A stretch of 7,761 nt of DNA, from assembly GCA_964458125.1 (NCBI GenBank), contig CAYWHE010000198.1:1-7761 (forward strand), given 5' to 3'. Below, piece by piece: positions 1-5,758 of this stretch. The notes beneath the pieces were generated by a model. That model saw nothing but the letters and a program-made list of their open reading frames with translations. It was not told the DNA's origin and searched no databases. A program made the position numbers and the translations under genes. The stretch comes from CAYWHE01 sp964458125 (GTDB taxonomy: Bacteria; Bacteroidota; Bacteroidia; AKYH767-A; OLB10). Position 1 is the stretch's first letter. Every line of letters begins with the position of its first letter.

Positions 1-2
1 TA

Positions 3-107
3 GAATCCCGCGCAGCCGAATTTGGCAGGATCATCGGGGTGGATTATGCCGAAGGATTTACCATCAGCAGGCTGTTTGGTGTACCTGATCTGAATCAACT
101 GATCTGA
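3..107 (+). CDS. C-terminal fragment of an EAL-like (cyclic-di-GMP phosphodiesterase family) protein
   Basis: An open frame enters from the left edge and stops at TGA 105-107, giving 34 residues. The tail contains the stretch IGVDYAEGFTISR. That resembles the end of EAL domains, where a Gly-Val/Cys-Asp-Tyr-x-Gln-Gly-Tyr/Phe motif precedes a short C-terminus, and a Glu about a dozen residues upstream (the first residue visible here, in ESRAAEF) fits the last conserved Glu of the domain. EAL domains hydrolyse cyclic di-GMP in the cytoplasm. Two things are unlike the family: the Gln of the usual Gln-Gly pair is Glu, and the Pro that normally follows soon after is missing or displaced. These could mean a degenerate, non-catalytic domain. 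Only the tail is visible, so upstream domains and activity are unknown. The other two forward frames meet stops at or before base 90, which supports this frame. The family call rests on a short motif and is tentative. Confidence 0.5.
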   Translation, partial: ESRAAEFGRIIGVDYAEGFTISRLFGVPDLNQLI

Positions 108-296
108 TCCCCGGGCACATTCGCTGTTGCCTTCTTTTAATCTGCCGGGTAGAAATCCTGACATTTTAGGCTTTTTGAATATCACCATTCCTGTCACCAA
201 AGGCTGGTGCATATTAATCTCCAAGGGCGAATTTCCCCCTCCCTTTGACGGGGCAAGGGTATACTCCCTGTCCGGCCCAACGGTTAAGATAAGCAG

Positions 297-329
297 AAAA
301 AAAAGGCCGCCCTTTGCAGGCGGCCTTTT
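297..329 (-). terminator. Rho-independent terminator, strongest for the leftward T9SS gene
   Basis: GGCCGCC at 305-311 pairs perfectly with GGCGGCC at 319-325 around a 7-base loop. The stem is flanked by A8 at 297-304 and TTTT at 326-329. Read leftward, the hairpin is followed by eight U residues, a canonical terminator just past the stop of the 662-residue gene. Read rightward it has only four U residues, so it may also act on transcripts coming from the EAL-like gene. Confidence 0.85.
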
Positions 330-347
330 CTAAAACATTGAAATCGT

Positions 348-2336
348 TTATTTCACAACCATTTGTTTGCTGACCTGGAATCCGGCCATTTTAACGGTAT
401 AGTTGTAAACACCGGCAGCGTATTCACTGGCATCAATGGTCAGTTTATGTTTTCCGCTGTTCATATTGTGGTATACACTGGAATACATGACCTGTCCCAT
501 TACATTGGTTACTTCAACCGTTACATCGGTGTTGTTCAACAGGAAGATGTCGAAATTGGTCAGACCGGTAACGGGGTTCGGATAGTTGGAGGAAACCGTC
601 AGAGGACCGGCGGTTTGCGTGTAAACACCTGCAGAGGTTGCATCCAGGGAAGTACAGGTAGTGGCATTGGTGAAATCGGCATCGGCAAACGTAGCTCCGC
701 TGATGTAGGTAAAGTTGGTCTGAACACCCGTGCCCAGCGGGGCACCGGAAGGTGCCGTACCGTTCAGCAGGCAATAAACGGCAGGAATGGTATAGGTTCC
801 GGCATTGTCCAGTACGTAGTAAGAAACCATGGTATACATGGCGCTTGCATCTGCAGAAGTGGCAGCTGTAAAGTTGGTTACCTGGGTGGTATTGCCGGTG
901 GCTACATCATAGCCAACACAGAACCAGTTCGGGTAAGCATTTCCAAGCCCGGAGAATGTCGTGGTATCGGTATCAAACCAGCTGAAGAATAATTTGGAAC
1001 CGTCCCAGGTACGGGATACCTGCGGGCGGCTGTCTTCGTTGAGTTCCTGGTTGGTAGCATCGTTGGGATCTCCGAAAGTTCCGCGGAAAGTGGCAGGCAT
1101 GCCCAATAATTTGGCGCACCAGGTTAATCCTCCATCCGTGGTATAAACGTCAAAAATACCCCAGGTGCCTGCTCCGGTATTGATGGAGAATCCGCTTGAT
1201 CCGGCCGGTCCGATAGCAACGGCAATGTGAAGATTTCCGCTTCCGTCAACCACGGCGTCATGTTCAAATCCGGTGGTATATAACAGGCCAGGTGAACCGA
1301 ATAAGGGATCAACGTTATGAAAAATAACATCATAAGGTCCGTTCCAGGTAGCGCCGCCGTCTGTAGTTTTGTAAACGGTTATGTAATTTACTGAGTCAGC
1401 CGAGAAGCCCCATGAATCATGTCCGATGACGGAAATATAACCGTCCATACCATTATCGGCCATGGCAATTTTAAAATCGGTAAATATTTTGCCTCCGGCA
1501 TTATCCAATTCTACCGGTACGTGGACCAGGCTGCGGGTATAATCGTAATCCCTTTTGGCATTGTTCCAGACGCCTTTGGTGAGAATCAGGTTATCGGTGT
1601 AATCGAGTGCATTGGTGAAGTCTACGGAATAATCCACGTTGAGCATGGTTCCGGTTTTGGTGATGGCATGTCCGCGTGAAATCAGGTTCCAGAAACCGTT
1701 GGCAGGATCGGAATGAACTTCTTCCTGGCGCCCGGTATCGATATCGGCCAATTGATATGCACCATAGACGTGACCGCCCCAGTCACCACCGCTGGCATCA
1801 GCGTTTGAACCGTCACGGGAAGGACCGAACCAGGTTTGAAAGGCACTGTCAGCAACTGTATTTCCGGAAGGATTGGTTATTCCGCCCTGGGGATAACGTG
1901 CAATGGAGAAAGGAATGGAAGGATCGTTGTTGCTTCCTGAGGAAGTATAGCAAAGTCCAATGTCCACGGTCCAGGTAGCACCACCGTCTTTGGAATAGTC
2001 AAAACGGAAGTCGCCGGAACTGCCGCCATTTACGCTATTGTCGTTACGGTGAATGAAGGAAATTGCATTCAGGGTAGGCTCAGCCCATACCTGGGTTTTA
2101 ATTCCGATACTGCCGAAGGCATTAGGTCCGGTGGACAGATTCACCGTTCCGACGGCCTGGGTAGTTGGCGTACCGCCTTTGCGGACGCGTTGAGAGGCAT
2201 CCAGTTTTACAGCAGGCTTGGATGCTGCAAACTGCTCTTTAGGCAATGTTTTGGAAGGTGGGTAAACGAGTGTACTTTGCGCCCAGGCCTGCAGGCCCAG
2301 CGAAACGGCAAAGGAGAAGAGTACTAATTTTTTCAT
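348..2336 (-). CDS. Secreted Asp-box (BNR-like) repeat protein with T9SS type-A sorting domain
   Basis: This is a 662-residue exported protein. Residues 1-19 form a Sec signal peptide (Lys-Lys, hydrophobic core, AWA before Gln20). Three Asp-box motifs of the S/T-x-D-G-G-x-T-W type occur at about 115-122, 324-331 and 399-406 (SKDGGATW, TTDGGATW, TTDGGLTW). Such boxes mark beta-hairpin turns in sialidase/BNR-type beta-propellers, so the middle of the protein is probably a propeller-like fold. Residues about 579-662 form a T9SS type-A sorting domain: it opens with NYPNP and ends in a short basic/hydrophobic stretch. This domain directs passage through the outer membrane and release or anchoring at the surface. 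I see nothing that fixes an enzymatic activity, and Asp-boxes alone do not make it a sialidase. The start is chosen for the signal peptide; there is no Shine-Dalgarno, as is usual in this phylum. It has its own promoter and terminator, so it is probably monocistronic. Confidence 0.9.
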   Translation of the reverse strand: MKKLVLFSFAVSLGLQAWAQSTLVYPPSKTLPKEQFAASKPAVKLDASQRVRKGGTPTTQAVGTVNLSTGPNAFGSIGIKTQVWAEPTLNAISFIHRNDNSVNGGSSGDFRFDYSKDGGATWTVDIGLCYTSSGSNNDPSIPFSIARYPQGGITNPSGNTVADSAFQTWFGPSRDGSNADASGGDWGGHVYGAYQLADIDTGRQEEVHSDPANGFWNLISRGHAITKTGTMLNVDYSVDFTNALDYTDNLILTKGVWNNAKRDYDYTRSLVHVPVELDNAGGKIFTDFKIAMADNGMDGYISVIGHDSWGFSADSVNYITVYKTTDGGATWNGPYDVIFHNVDPLFGSPGLLYTTGFEHDAVVDGSGNLHIAVAIGPAGSSGFSINTGAGTWGIFDVYTTDGGLTWCAKLLGMPATFRGTFGDPNDATNQELNEDSRPQVSRTWDGSKLFFSWFDTDTTTFSGLGNAYPNWFCVGYDVATGNTTQVTNFTAATSADASAMYTMVSYYVLDNAGTYTIPAVYCLLNGTAPSGAPLGTGVQTNFTYISGATFADADFTNATTCTSLDATSAGVYTQTAGPLTVSSNYPNPVTGLTNFDIFLLNNTDVTVEVTNVMGQVMYSSVYHNMNSGKHKLTIDASEYAAGVYNYTVKMAGFQVSKQMVVK

Positions 2337-2398
2337 TTGTTTGTGATTTTAGTTAGTTATTAATTCGTTAGCTTGATTGCTTTTGCGTTAAGAGGTCG

Positions 2399-2428
2399 TA
2401 AAAGTAAATATTTTTAGGAGATTCCAAA
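2399..2428 (-). promoter_or_regulatory. Candidate Bacteroidota-type promoter for the leftward T9SS gene
   Basis: On the minus strand a TTTG box (2425-2428) lies 18 bases before TACTTTTA (2399-2406), a 7/8 match to TAnnTTTG. Transcription would start near 2392, leaving a leader of about 55 bases before the ATG at 2336. The match is by eye only. Confidence 0.5.
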
Positions 2429-2518
2429 CAAAATTATTATTTTTTATAAGGCTATTTTACATGCCCCTGACAATACAACGCTGTGACCGGCGGGTGATTT
2501 TTTTAAAAAAAATTAATC

Positions 2519-2526
2519 AATTTTTG
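2519..2526 (+). promoter_or_regulatory. Candidate -7 box for the rightward T9SS gene
   Basis: AATTTTTG matches TAnnTTTG at 7 of 8 positions and lies 49 bases before the ATG at 2576. There is no clear TTTG box upstream. The expected -33 position falls within the T7A8 tract (2498-2512), which may instead contribute through intrinsic bending or polymerase alpha-subunit contact. Weak call. Confidence 0.3.
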
Positions 2527-2575
2527 CATTTTAATAATATATGACGAAATTCACAAAAAATTTAAACCCAAACCT

Positions 2576-3553
2576 ATGAAAAAAAACGTACTTATTTTAT
2601 TCGTCTTTTGTCTGCCATCGTTTTCCGTTTTCGGTCAACTGCTTTATGACAACGGTCCGATTGTCACCCATCCGGGGGCTGGTATCGGCAATGCCGATGT
2701 TTCAGCCGTGAATTCCAACCTTCAAACGGTTTGGGGTTTCCGCCACAGCATGTTCAACGGTTTCCGGGTAGCCGAAGATTTTATAATTCCGGATGCCAAC
2801 GGTTGGCAGATTGACAGCATTGTTTTCCTGGCTTACCAGACCAGTTCCGGTAACACTTCCACCTTTACTGATTACCGCATGCAGGTATGGGATAACTCCC
2901 CGGATAATGTGGCCAGTTCGATATTGTATGGTGATACCGTTACCAACGTGTTATTCAATACCTATTGGTCCGGCATTTACCGTACCGATGCAGTTTCCTT
3001 TACCAACGTGGATCGACCGCTCATGCGCAACGTGGTGTCCACACCCGGCCTGAGCCTGCCCCAGGGCACGTTCTGGCTTGATTGGGGAGCTTTCGGATCC
3101 ACTTCTTCCGGCCCCTGGGTTCCCTCCATTTCTTATGCCTCCCCTTCGCAAACCGTTACCGGTGACGCCATTCAGTTTAGCGGGGTAAACCAGGTCTGGC
3201 AGGCCATTACCGATACCAACCTCACCACCCAGCTACCCGATGCACAAGGTCTTCCTTTTTATATCTATGGTTCCGTTATCGCCGGAATTCCCCTGCATCA
3301 GCAGGAGGAAGTAATTTCCAACGTATACCCCAATCCCGTTTCTGTATCCGCCATGATCAGCATCAGCGACAGGAATCTCGGGTTTTATACCTTTGAATTA
3401 TACGATGGTCTTGGCCGGAAAGTGATGGTTTTGGATCGCATACAAAAACATCATTTTGAATTGAAGCGCGGCTCCCTGCAGGATGGCTTGTATCATTACC
3501 TGATTTACCGGGATGGCGTCCGGGTGAACGACGGAAAAATAATTTTTGAATAA
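2576..3553 (+). CDS. Secreted hypothetical protein with T9SS type-A sorting domain
   Basis: This is a 325-residue exported protein. Residues 1-20 are a signal peptide (Lys-Lys-Asn, hydrophobic core, SVFG before Gln21). The body, about 21-240, is rich in aromatic residues, Thr and Ser and looks all-beta. It opens with LLYDNGPIVTHPGAG and contains AEDFIIPDANGW, then SIVFLAYQT and a MQVWDNSP stretch. I recognise this pattern as a recurring unnamed secreted module in Bacteroidota, but I know of no established function. Residues about 245-325 form a T9SS type-A sorting domain beginning ISNVYPNPVS and ending in KIIFE. The mature protein should therefore cross the outer membrane by T9SS. It diverges from the 662-residue T9SS cargo across a 239-bp gap, so the two could be regulated together, but each has a separate promoter candidate. 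The ATG is chosen because it directly begins the signal peptide; no Shine-Dalgarno is seen. Confidence 0.88.
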   Translation: MKKNVLILFVFCLPSFSVFGQLLYDNGPIVTHPGAGIGNADVSAVNSNLQTVWGFRHSMFNGFRVAEDFIIPDANGWQIDSIVFLAYQTSSGNTSTFTDYRMQVWDNSPDNVASSILYGDTVTNVLFNTYWSGIYRTDAVSFTNVDRPLMRNVVSTPGLSLPQGTFWLDWGAFGSTSSGPWVPSISYASPSQTVTGDAIQFSGVNQVWQAITDTNLTTQLPDAQGLPFYIYGSVIAGIPLHQQEEVISNVYPNPVSVSAMISISDRNLGFYTFELYDGLGRKVMVLDRIQKHHFELKRGSLQDGLYHYLIYRDGVRVNDGKIIFE

Positions 3554-3568
3554 ATAGCATTTTTCTGA

Positions 3569-3604
3569 ACCAGGCATCCTTACCTGACGGTGAGGATGCC
3601 TGGT
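3569..3604 (+). terminator. Long hairpin after the T9SS gene (possible terminator without a U tract)
   Basis: The 16-base arms at 3569-3584 and 3589-3604 pair throughout, with a single G-T wobble, around the loop TGAC (3585-3588). The hairpin starts 15 bases after the stop codon. It is followed by CATTTACACC rather than a run of T, so intrinsic termination is uncertain. It could instead stabilise the 3' end of the mRNA. Confidence 0.55.
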
Positions 3605-3618
3605 CATTTACACCGGGC

Positions 3619-3634
3619 TTTAAACCGGTTTAAA
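3619..3634. repeat. Perfect 16-bp palindrome
   Basis: TTTAAACCGGTTTAAA reads identically on both strands. It lies between the hairpin after the T9SS gene and the tRNA promoter, about 38 bases upstream of the -7 box. It could be an operator for a dimeric regulator or chance; a single copy is seen. Confidence 0.5.
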
Positions 3635-3652
3635 AATTGAATTCCCCTTCCA

Positions 3653-3679
3653 TTTGTTGTTTGAAAAATATTACCTTTG
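3653..3679 (+). promoter_or_regulatory. Candidate promoter for tRNA-His
   Basis: TACCTTTG at 3672-3679 is an exact TAnnTTTG match, about 18 bases before the mature tRNA. A TTTG box at 3653-3656 gives a spacer of only 15 bases, shorter than the usual 18-21, so the upstream box is doubtful while the -7 box is good. Confidence 0.5.
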
Positions 3680-3697
3680 CAACCCTTTACATGGTAT

Positions 3698-3772
3698 GGT
3701 GATTGTAGCTCAGTTGGTTAGAGCGTCAGATTGTGGCTCTGAAGGCCGGGGGTTCGAGTCCCCTCTTTCACC
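3698..3772 (+). tRNA. tRNA-His (anticodon GTG)
   Basis: The cloverleaf is clear. The D stem is GCTC/GAGC (3708-3711 with 3721-3724). The anticodon stem is TCAGA/TCTGA (3726-3730 with 3738-3742), with loop TTGTGGC and anticodon GTG at 3733-3735. The T stem is GGGGG/CCCCT (3748-3752 with 3760-3764), with loop TTCGAGT. An extra G at 3698 opposite C at 3772 is the G(-1):C73 identity pair specific to histidine tRNAs. CCA is not encoded (CTT follows), so it is added enzymatically. In the acceptor stem two T-T oppositions (3703/3768 and 3704/3767) interrupt otherwise normal pairing. The tRNA has its own promoter candidate and terminator. Confidence 0.95.
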
Positions 3773-3779
3773 CTTTATT

Positions 3780-3813
3780 ACAGCCTTTCCTATGAAACGG
3801 CTGTTTTTTTTTT
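3780..3813 (+). terminator. Rho-independent terminator of tRNA-His
   Basis: ACAGCC (3780-3785) pairs with GGCTGT (3799-3804). The stem can extend with TTTC/GAAA (3786-3789 with 3794-3797) past one bulged C, and a run of ten T (3804-3813) follows. It separates the tRNA transcript from purN. Confidence 0.88.
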
Positions 3814-3831
3814 ATTCTGAATTTTAGCCGG

Positions 3832-3837
3832 AAGGAG
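3832..3837 (+). promoter_or_regulatory. Shine-Dalgarno-like AAGGAG before purN, unusually close to the ATG
   Basis: AAGGAG ends only one base before the ATG at 3839, too close for normal pairing. It is 10 bases from the in-frame ATG at 3848 (residue 4), which would leave a protein starting MVVFASGTGTN. Homologues as I know them begin with two or three residues before the Val/Ile-rich strand (MKR-type), favouring 3839, but the spacing keeps 3848 possible. Confidence 0.35.
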
Positions 3838-3838
3838 T

Positions 3839-4402
3839 ATGAAACGAATGGTGGTTTTCGCATCCGGAACAGGTACCAATGCTGCCAATATTATCCGTCA
3901 TTTCCAGTCATCCGGAATGGCCAGGGTCGTTCTGGTGATCTGTAACCGGGCCGGGGCACCGGTTATCGGAACGGCCAGGGACCTTGGTGTTCCTGCCATT
4001 TTCATACCCAATGAAGATTTTATAACCGGGGAAAAAGTACTTCCTGTTTTGCGGGAAAACCGTGCAGACCTGCTGGTACTGGCTGGATTTTTAAGGCTGA
4101 TACCTCACCTGATCCTGGAATCCTATGCGCGAAAAATCATCAATATTCATCCTTCCCTCCTGCCCAAATACGGAGGAAAAGGCATGCATGGCTTAAAAGT
4201 GCACGAGGCCGTTATCGCGCATCATGAAAAAGAATCGGGCATTACGATTCATTATGTAAATGACCGTTTTGACGAAGGAGAAATTATCTTCCAGGCAAGG
4301 GTTCCGGTTACGCCGGGAGATACGCCGGATTCGTTACGTCAGAAAATACATGAACTGGAAATGAAGCATTTCCCACCGGTGATTGAAAAAATACTGGGGT
4401 GA
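3839..4402 (+). CDS. purN: Phosphoribosylglycinamide formyltransferase (GAR transformylase, PurN type)
   Basis: PurN transfers the formyl group of 10-formyltetrahydrofolate to glycinamide ribonucleotide (GAR), the third step of purine synthesis, in the cytosol. The 187-residue protein has the N-terminal Rossmann-like strand with the substrate loop ASGTGTNAANI (8-18). It has the formyltransferase signature INIHPSLLPKY at 101-111, which supplies the catalytic Asn102 and His104. The third catalytic residue fits Asp145 in RFDEGEI. The folate-loop region (LVLAGFLRLIP, 79-89) is also present. It is somewhat shorter than the E. coli enzyme, as is usual for Bacteroidota. No other purine genes are adjacent, so it stands alone behind the tRNA-His terminator. 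I see no convincing promoter between that terminator and the start, so low-level readthrough is possible. No purine riboswitch is visible. Confidence 0.95.
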   Translation: MKRMVVFASGTGTNAANIIRHFQSSGMARVVLVICNRAGAPVIGTARDLGVPAIFIPNEDFITGEKVLPVLRENRADLLVLAGFLRLIPHLILESYARKIINIHPSLLPKYGGKGMHGLKVHEAVIAHHEKESGITIHYVNDRFDEGEIIFQARVPVTPGDTPDSLRQKIHELEMKHFPPVIEKILG

Positions 4403-4425
4403 TCATGGCTGAGTATAAAACCGAA

Positions 4426-4456
4426 TTTGCCATTTTTTAATTTTATACTACATTTG
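4426..4456 (+). promoter_or_regulatory. Bacteroidota-type promoter for the lipoprotein gene
   Basis: TTTG at 4426-4429, a 19-base spacer, and TACATTTG at 4449-4456 match both consensus boxes exactly. Transcription would start near 4462, with a leader of about 35 bases before the ATG at 4498. This is the best promoter match in the window and isolates the gene from purN, which ends 23 bases upstream of the TTTG box. Confidence 0.7.
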
Positions 4457-4497
4457 CAACGGCAGTTGCCATATTAATCAACCTAAACCAAATCATC

Positions 4498-4935
4498 ATG
4501 AAAAAAAGATTCGCTTTATTTACCTTCACCCTGGTCATCGCCTCCGGCCTACTCTTTGACGGATGTAAGAAAAAAGATGATGACGAACCGGAAGACGCAA
4601 GAAATAAATTTGTTGCCGCTTATGGTGTTACGGAGGAAGGCACTGACCTGACCGGTCAACAATACAATAATTACAAGTTTGATATTTCCATCACCAAATC
4701 ATCCAGCAATTCCACCGATATTTTAATCTCCAATTTTGGCGATTTCGGCGTAACGGTGAAGGCAACGGTTTCCGGCAGCAGTATTACCATCCCCCAACAA
4801 ACCCAAACCATACAGCAAACTTCCGTTGGAATTGACGGTTCCGGCAGCATCAGCGGAAATACACTAACCTTTGACTATCACCTTTCGGCTGGCAATGCCA
4901 ACGCCAATGCACATGATATAGCCGTTAAAAAATAG
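4498..4935 (+). CDS. Small hypothetical lipoprotein
   Basis: This is a 145-residue protein with a type II signal peptide: MKKRF, a hydrophobic stretch to about residue 20, then Cys23 as the lipidation site. Cys is followed by KKKDDDEPED. Lys and acidic residues right after the lipidated Cys are typical of Bacteroidota outer-membrane lipoproteins and can act as a surface-export signal, so display on the cell surface is plausible. The lipobox reads LFDGC. Gly at -1 is good, but Asp at -2 and Phe at -3 are unusual. The remaining 110 residues look like a small beta-sandwich or barrel: alternating strands, Thr/Ser-rich, with NFGDFGVTVKATVSG and ISGNTLTFDYHLSAG. I recognise the general pattern from unnamed Bacteroidota lipoproteins but not a characterised family. 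It has its own promoter and terminator and is likely monocistronic. Confidence 0.85.
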   Translation: MKKRFALFTFTLVIASGLLFDGCKKKDDDEPEDARNKFVAAYGVTEEGTDLTGQQYNNYKFDISITKSSSNSTDILISNFGDFGVTVKATVSGSSITIPQQTQTIQQTSVGIDGSGSISGNTLTFDYHLSAGNANANAHDIAVKK

Positions 4936-4955
4936 CGCCTGCAGCTTCTTTCAGG

Positions 4956-4983
4956 AAAGCTTCCCTGACGGGAGGCTTTTTTT
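4956..4983 (+). terminator. Rho-independent terminator of the lipoprotein gene
   Basis: AAAGCTTCCC (4956-4965) pairs with GGGAGGCTTT (4970-4979), with one G-T wobble, around the loop TGAC. T7 at 4977-4983 follows. Only AAA lies on the left side, so it should work poorly for the convergent HD gene, for which I see no clear terminator. Confidence 0.85.
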
Positions 4984-5062
4984 ATACCCGGTTTTAAGTA
5001 TTATAGCAGATCCTTTTGCAATCCGGCAAACGGAAAATCCAATCTGTAAGACGCTTTGTTTA

Positions 5063-5647
5063 CTACCCGCCGGTTATTTTTTTCAATTGCAGCAAATGTG
5101 AAATTTTCATCTCCTGCCTGCTGCGTATGGCCGAACCGGTCCAGTATTGATGCGACTCCAGAAAAAGGACTTGCATCCGGTTCCACTCCTCCTTATTCCT
5201 CACCTTCCCGATAGCCATCCATTCCCTGAACAGGCGGTCACCAATGGTTTCAAAATCGGCCCGGCCGAGATAATCCAGGTCGGCATCACAAAGAATTTTT
5301 TCAAGACCAGTCTCCGGTGGATGCTTCATATTCGTTTTCATAATCAGGCCGCAGACTGCGTCAATAGCCTCGTCACCATATCCCAGGGCTGGCAGTTGTT
5401 CCTTCGCAAGCCTGCATCCCTCCTCCTCATGATGCTGGTATACGTGTACAAAACCGCAGTCGTGAAAAAGTGCGGCCGTATCCAGAATCGTCAGTTCATC
5501 CGAAGACGTTACACCCTCGCCACCGGCCAGTTGCCGGGCGGCATTCCGGACATCGAGCGTATGTTCCAGGTTGTGATAATAGAGGGTTTCGGGAAGGGAA
5601 GCCGATAATAATGCCCGGATATATAATTCCGCTTTTTCAATTTCCAT
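5063..5647 (-). CDS. HD-domain metal-dependent phosphohydrolase
   Basis: With the ATG at 5645-5647 this is a 194-residue soluble protein. HD-superfamily metal ligands are visible: His25 and His29 in YYHNLEHTLDV, the His62-Asp63 pair in ALFHDCGF, and Asp121/Asp123 in CDADLDYLGR. A Glu cluster with His (QHHEEEG, about 71-77) and EWNRMQ/FLESHQYWTG motifs follow, as in small predicted HD phosphohydrolases of Bacteroidota. HD enzymes hydrolyse phosphate esters, often of nucleotides or nucleotide second messengers; the substrate here cannot be read from sequence. An in-frame ATG 10 codons upstream (5677) would add MLKGNQDFNC, but an exact -7 box ends two bases before it, so transcription would start at or inside that codon. 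The inner ATG is therefore preferred. The gene diverges from the cNMP-binding histidine kinase. Confidence 0.82.
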   Translation of the reverse strand: MEIEKAELYIRALLSASLPETLYYHNLEHTLDVRNAARQLAGGEGVTSSDELTILDTAALFHDCGFVHVYQHHEEEGCRLAKEQLPALGYGDEAIDAVCGLIMKTNMKHPPETGLEKILCDADLDYLGRADFETIGDRLFREWMAIGKVRNKEEWNRMQVLFLESHQYWTGSAIRSRQEMKISHLLQLKKITGG

Positions 5648-5678
5648 GCAGTTGAAATCCTGGTTTCCTTTTAACATT

Positions 5679-5711
5679 CAAAACTAATTTAATTTGTCCG
5701 GAAAAAACAAA
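5679..5711 (-). promoter_or_regulatory. Bacteroidota-type promoter for the HD phosphohydrolase
   Basis: On the minus strand TTTG (5708-5711), a 21-base spacer, and TAGTTTTG (5679-5686) match both boxes exactly. The start of transcription should fall near 5670-5675, which places the ATG at 5677 too far upstream and supports the ATG at 5647. Confidence 0.62.
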
Positions 5712-5730
5712 TCATTTAAAATAAATCCGG

Positions 5731-5738
5731 TATATTTA
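5731..5738 (+). promoter_or_regulatory. Candidate -7 box for the cNMP-binding histidine kinase
   Basis: TATATTTA is a 7/8 match to TAnnTTTG, but no TTTG lies at the expected distance upstream. If real, transcription would start near 5744, only a few bases before GTG 5750, which favours the ATG at 5759 as the start. Weak call. Confidence 0.3.
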
Positions 5739-5758
5739 CTCCGCAGATAGTGAAAACA

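Noticed and set aside
127..333. 68-codon rightward open frame between the EAL-like tail and the T9SS gene
   Set aside because: It runs through the terminator hairpin at 297-329, has no ribosome site or promoter, and its product shows no recognisable domain or sensible composition.
363..992. 209-codon open frame antisense to the 662-residue T9SS gene
   Set aside because: It lies wholly inside the strongly supported leftward gene. Its Gly/Arg/Cys-rich composition looks like a frame shadow of the Thr/Asn-rich coding strand.
1676..1978. 100-codon rightward open frame inside the same gene
   Set aside because: Arg/His-rich antisense shadow with no motif and no start signals.
3814..3838. Purine riboswitch or promoter upstream of purN
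   Set aside because: Only 25 bases separate the tRNA terminator from the start codon, too short for an aptamer, and no TAnnTTTG match is seen.
5001..5186. Leftward open frame overlapping and running past the HD gene's end, suggesting a frameshifted longer C-terminus
   Set aside because: The downstream residues look vaguely protein-like, but the HD frame already contains the expected C-terminal motifs and ends at a natural point. There is no positive evidence of a frameshift.
5147..5608. 153-codon open frame antisense to the HD gene
   Set aside because: It overlaps the conserved HD motifs on the other strand and shows no domain of its own.
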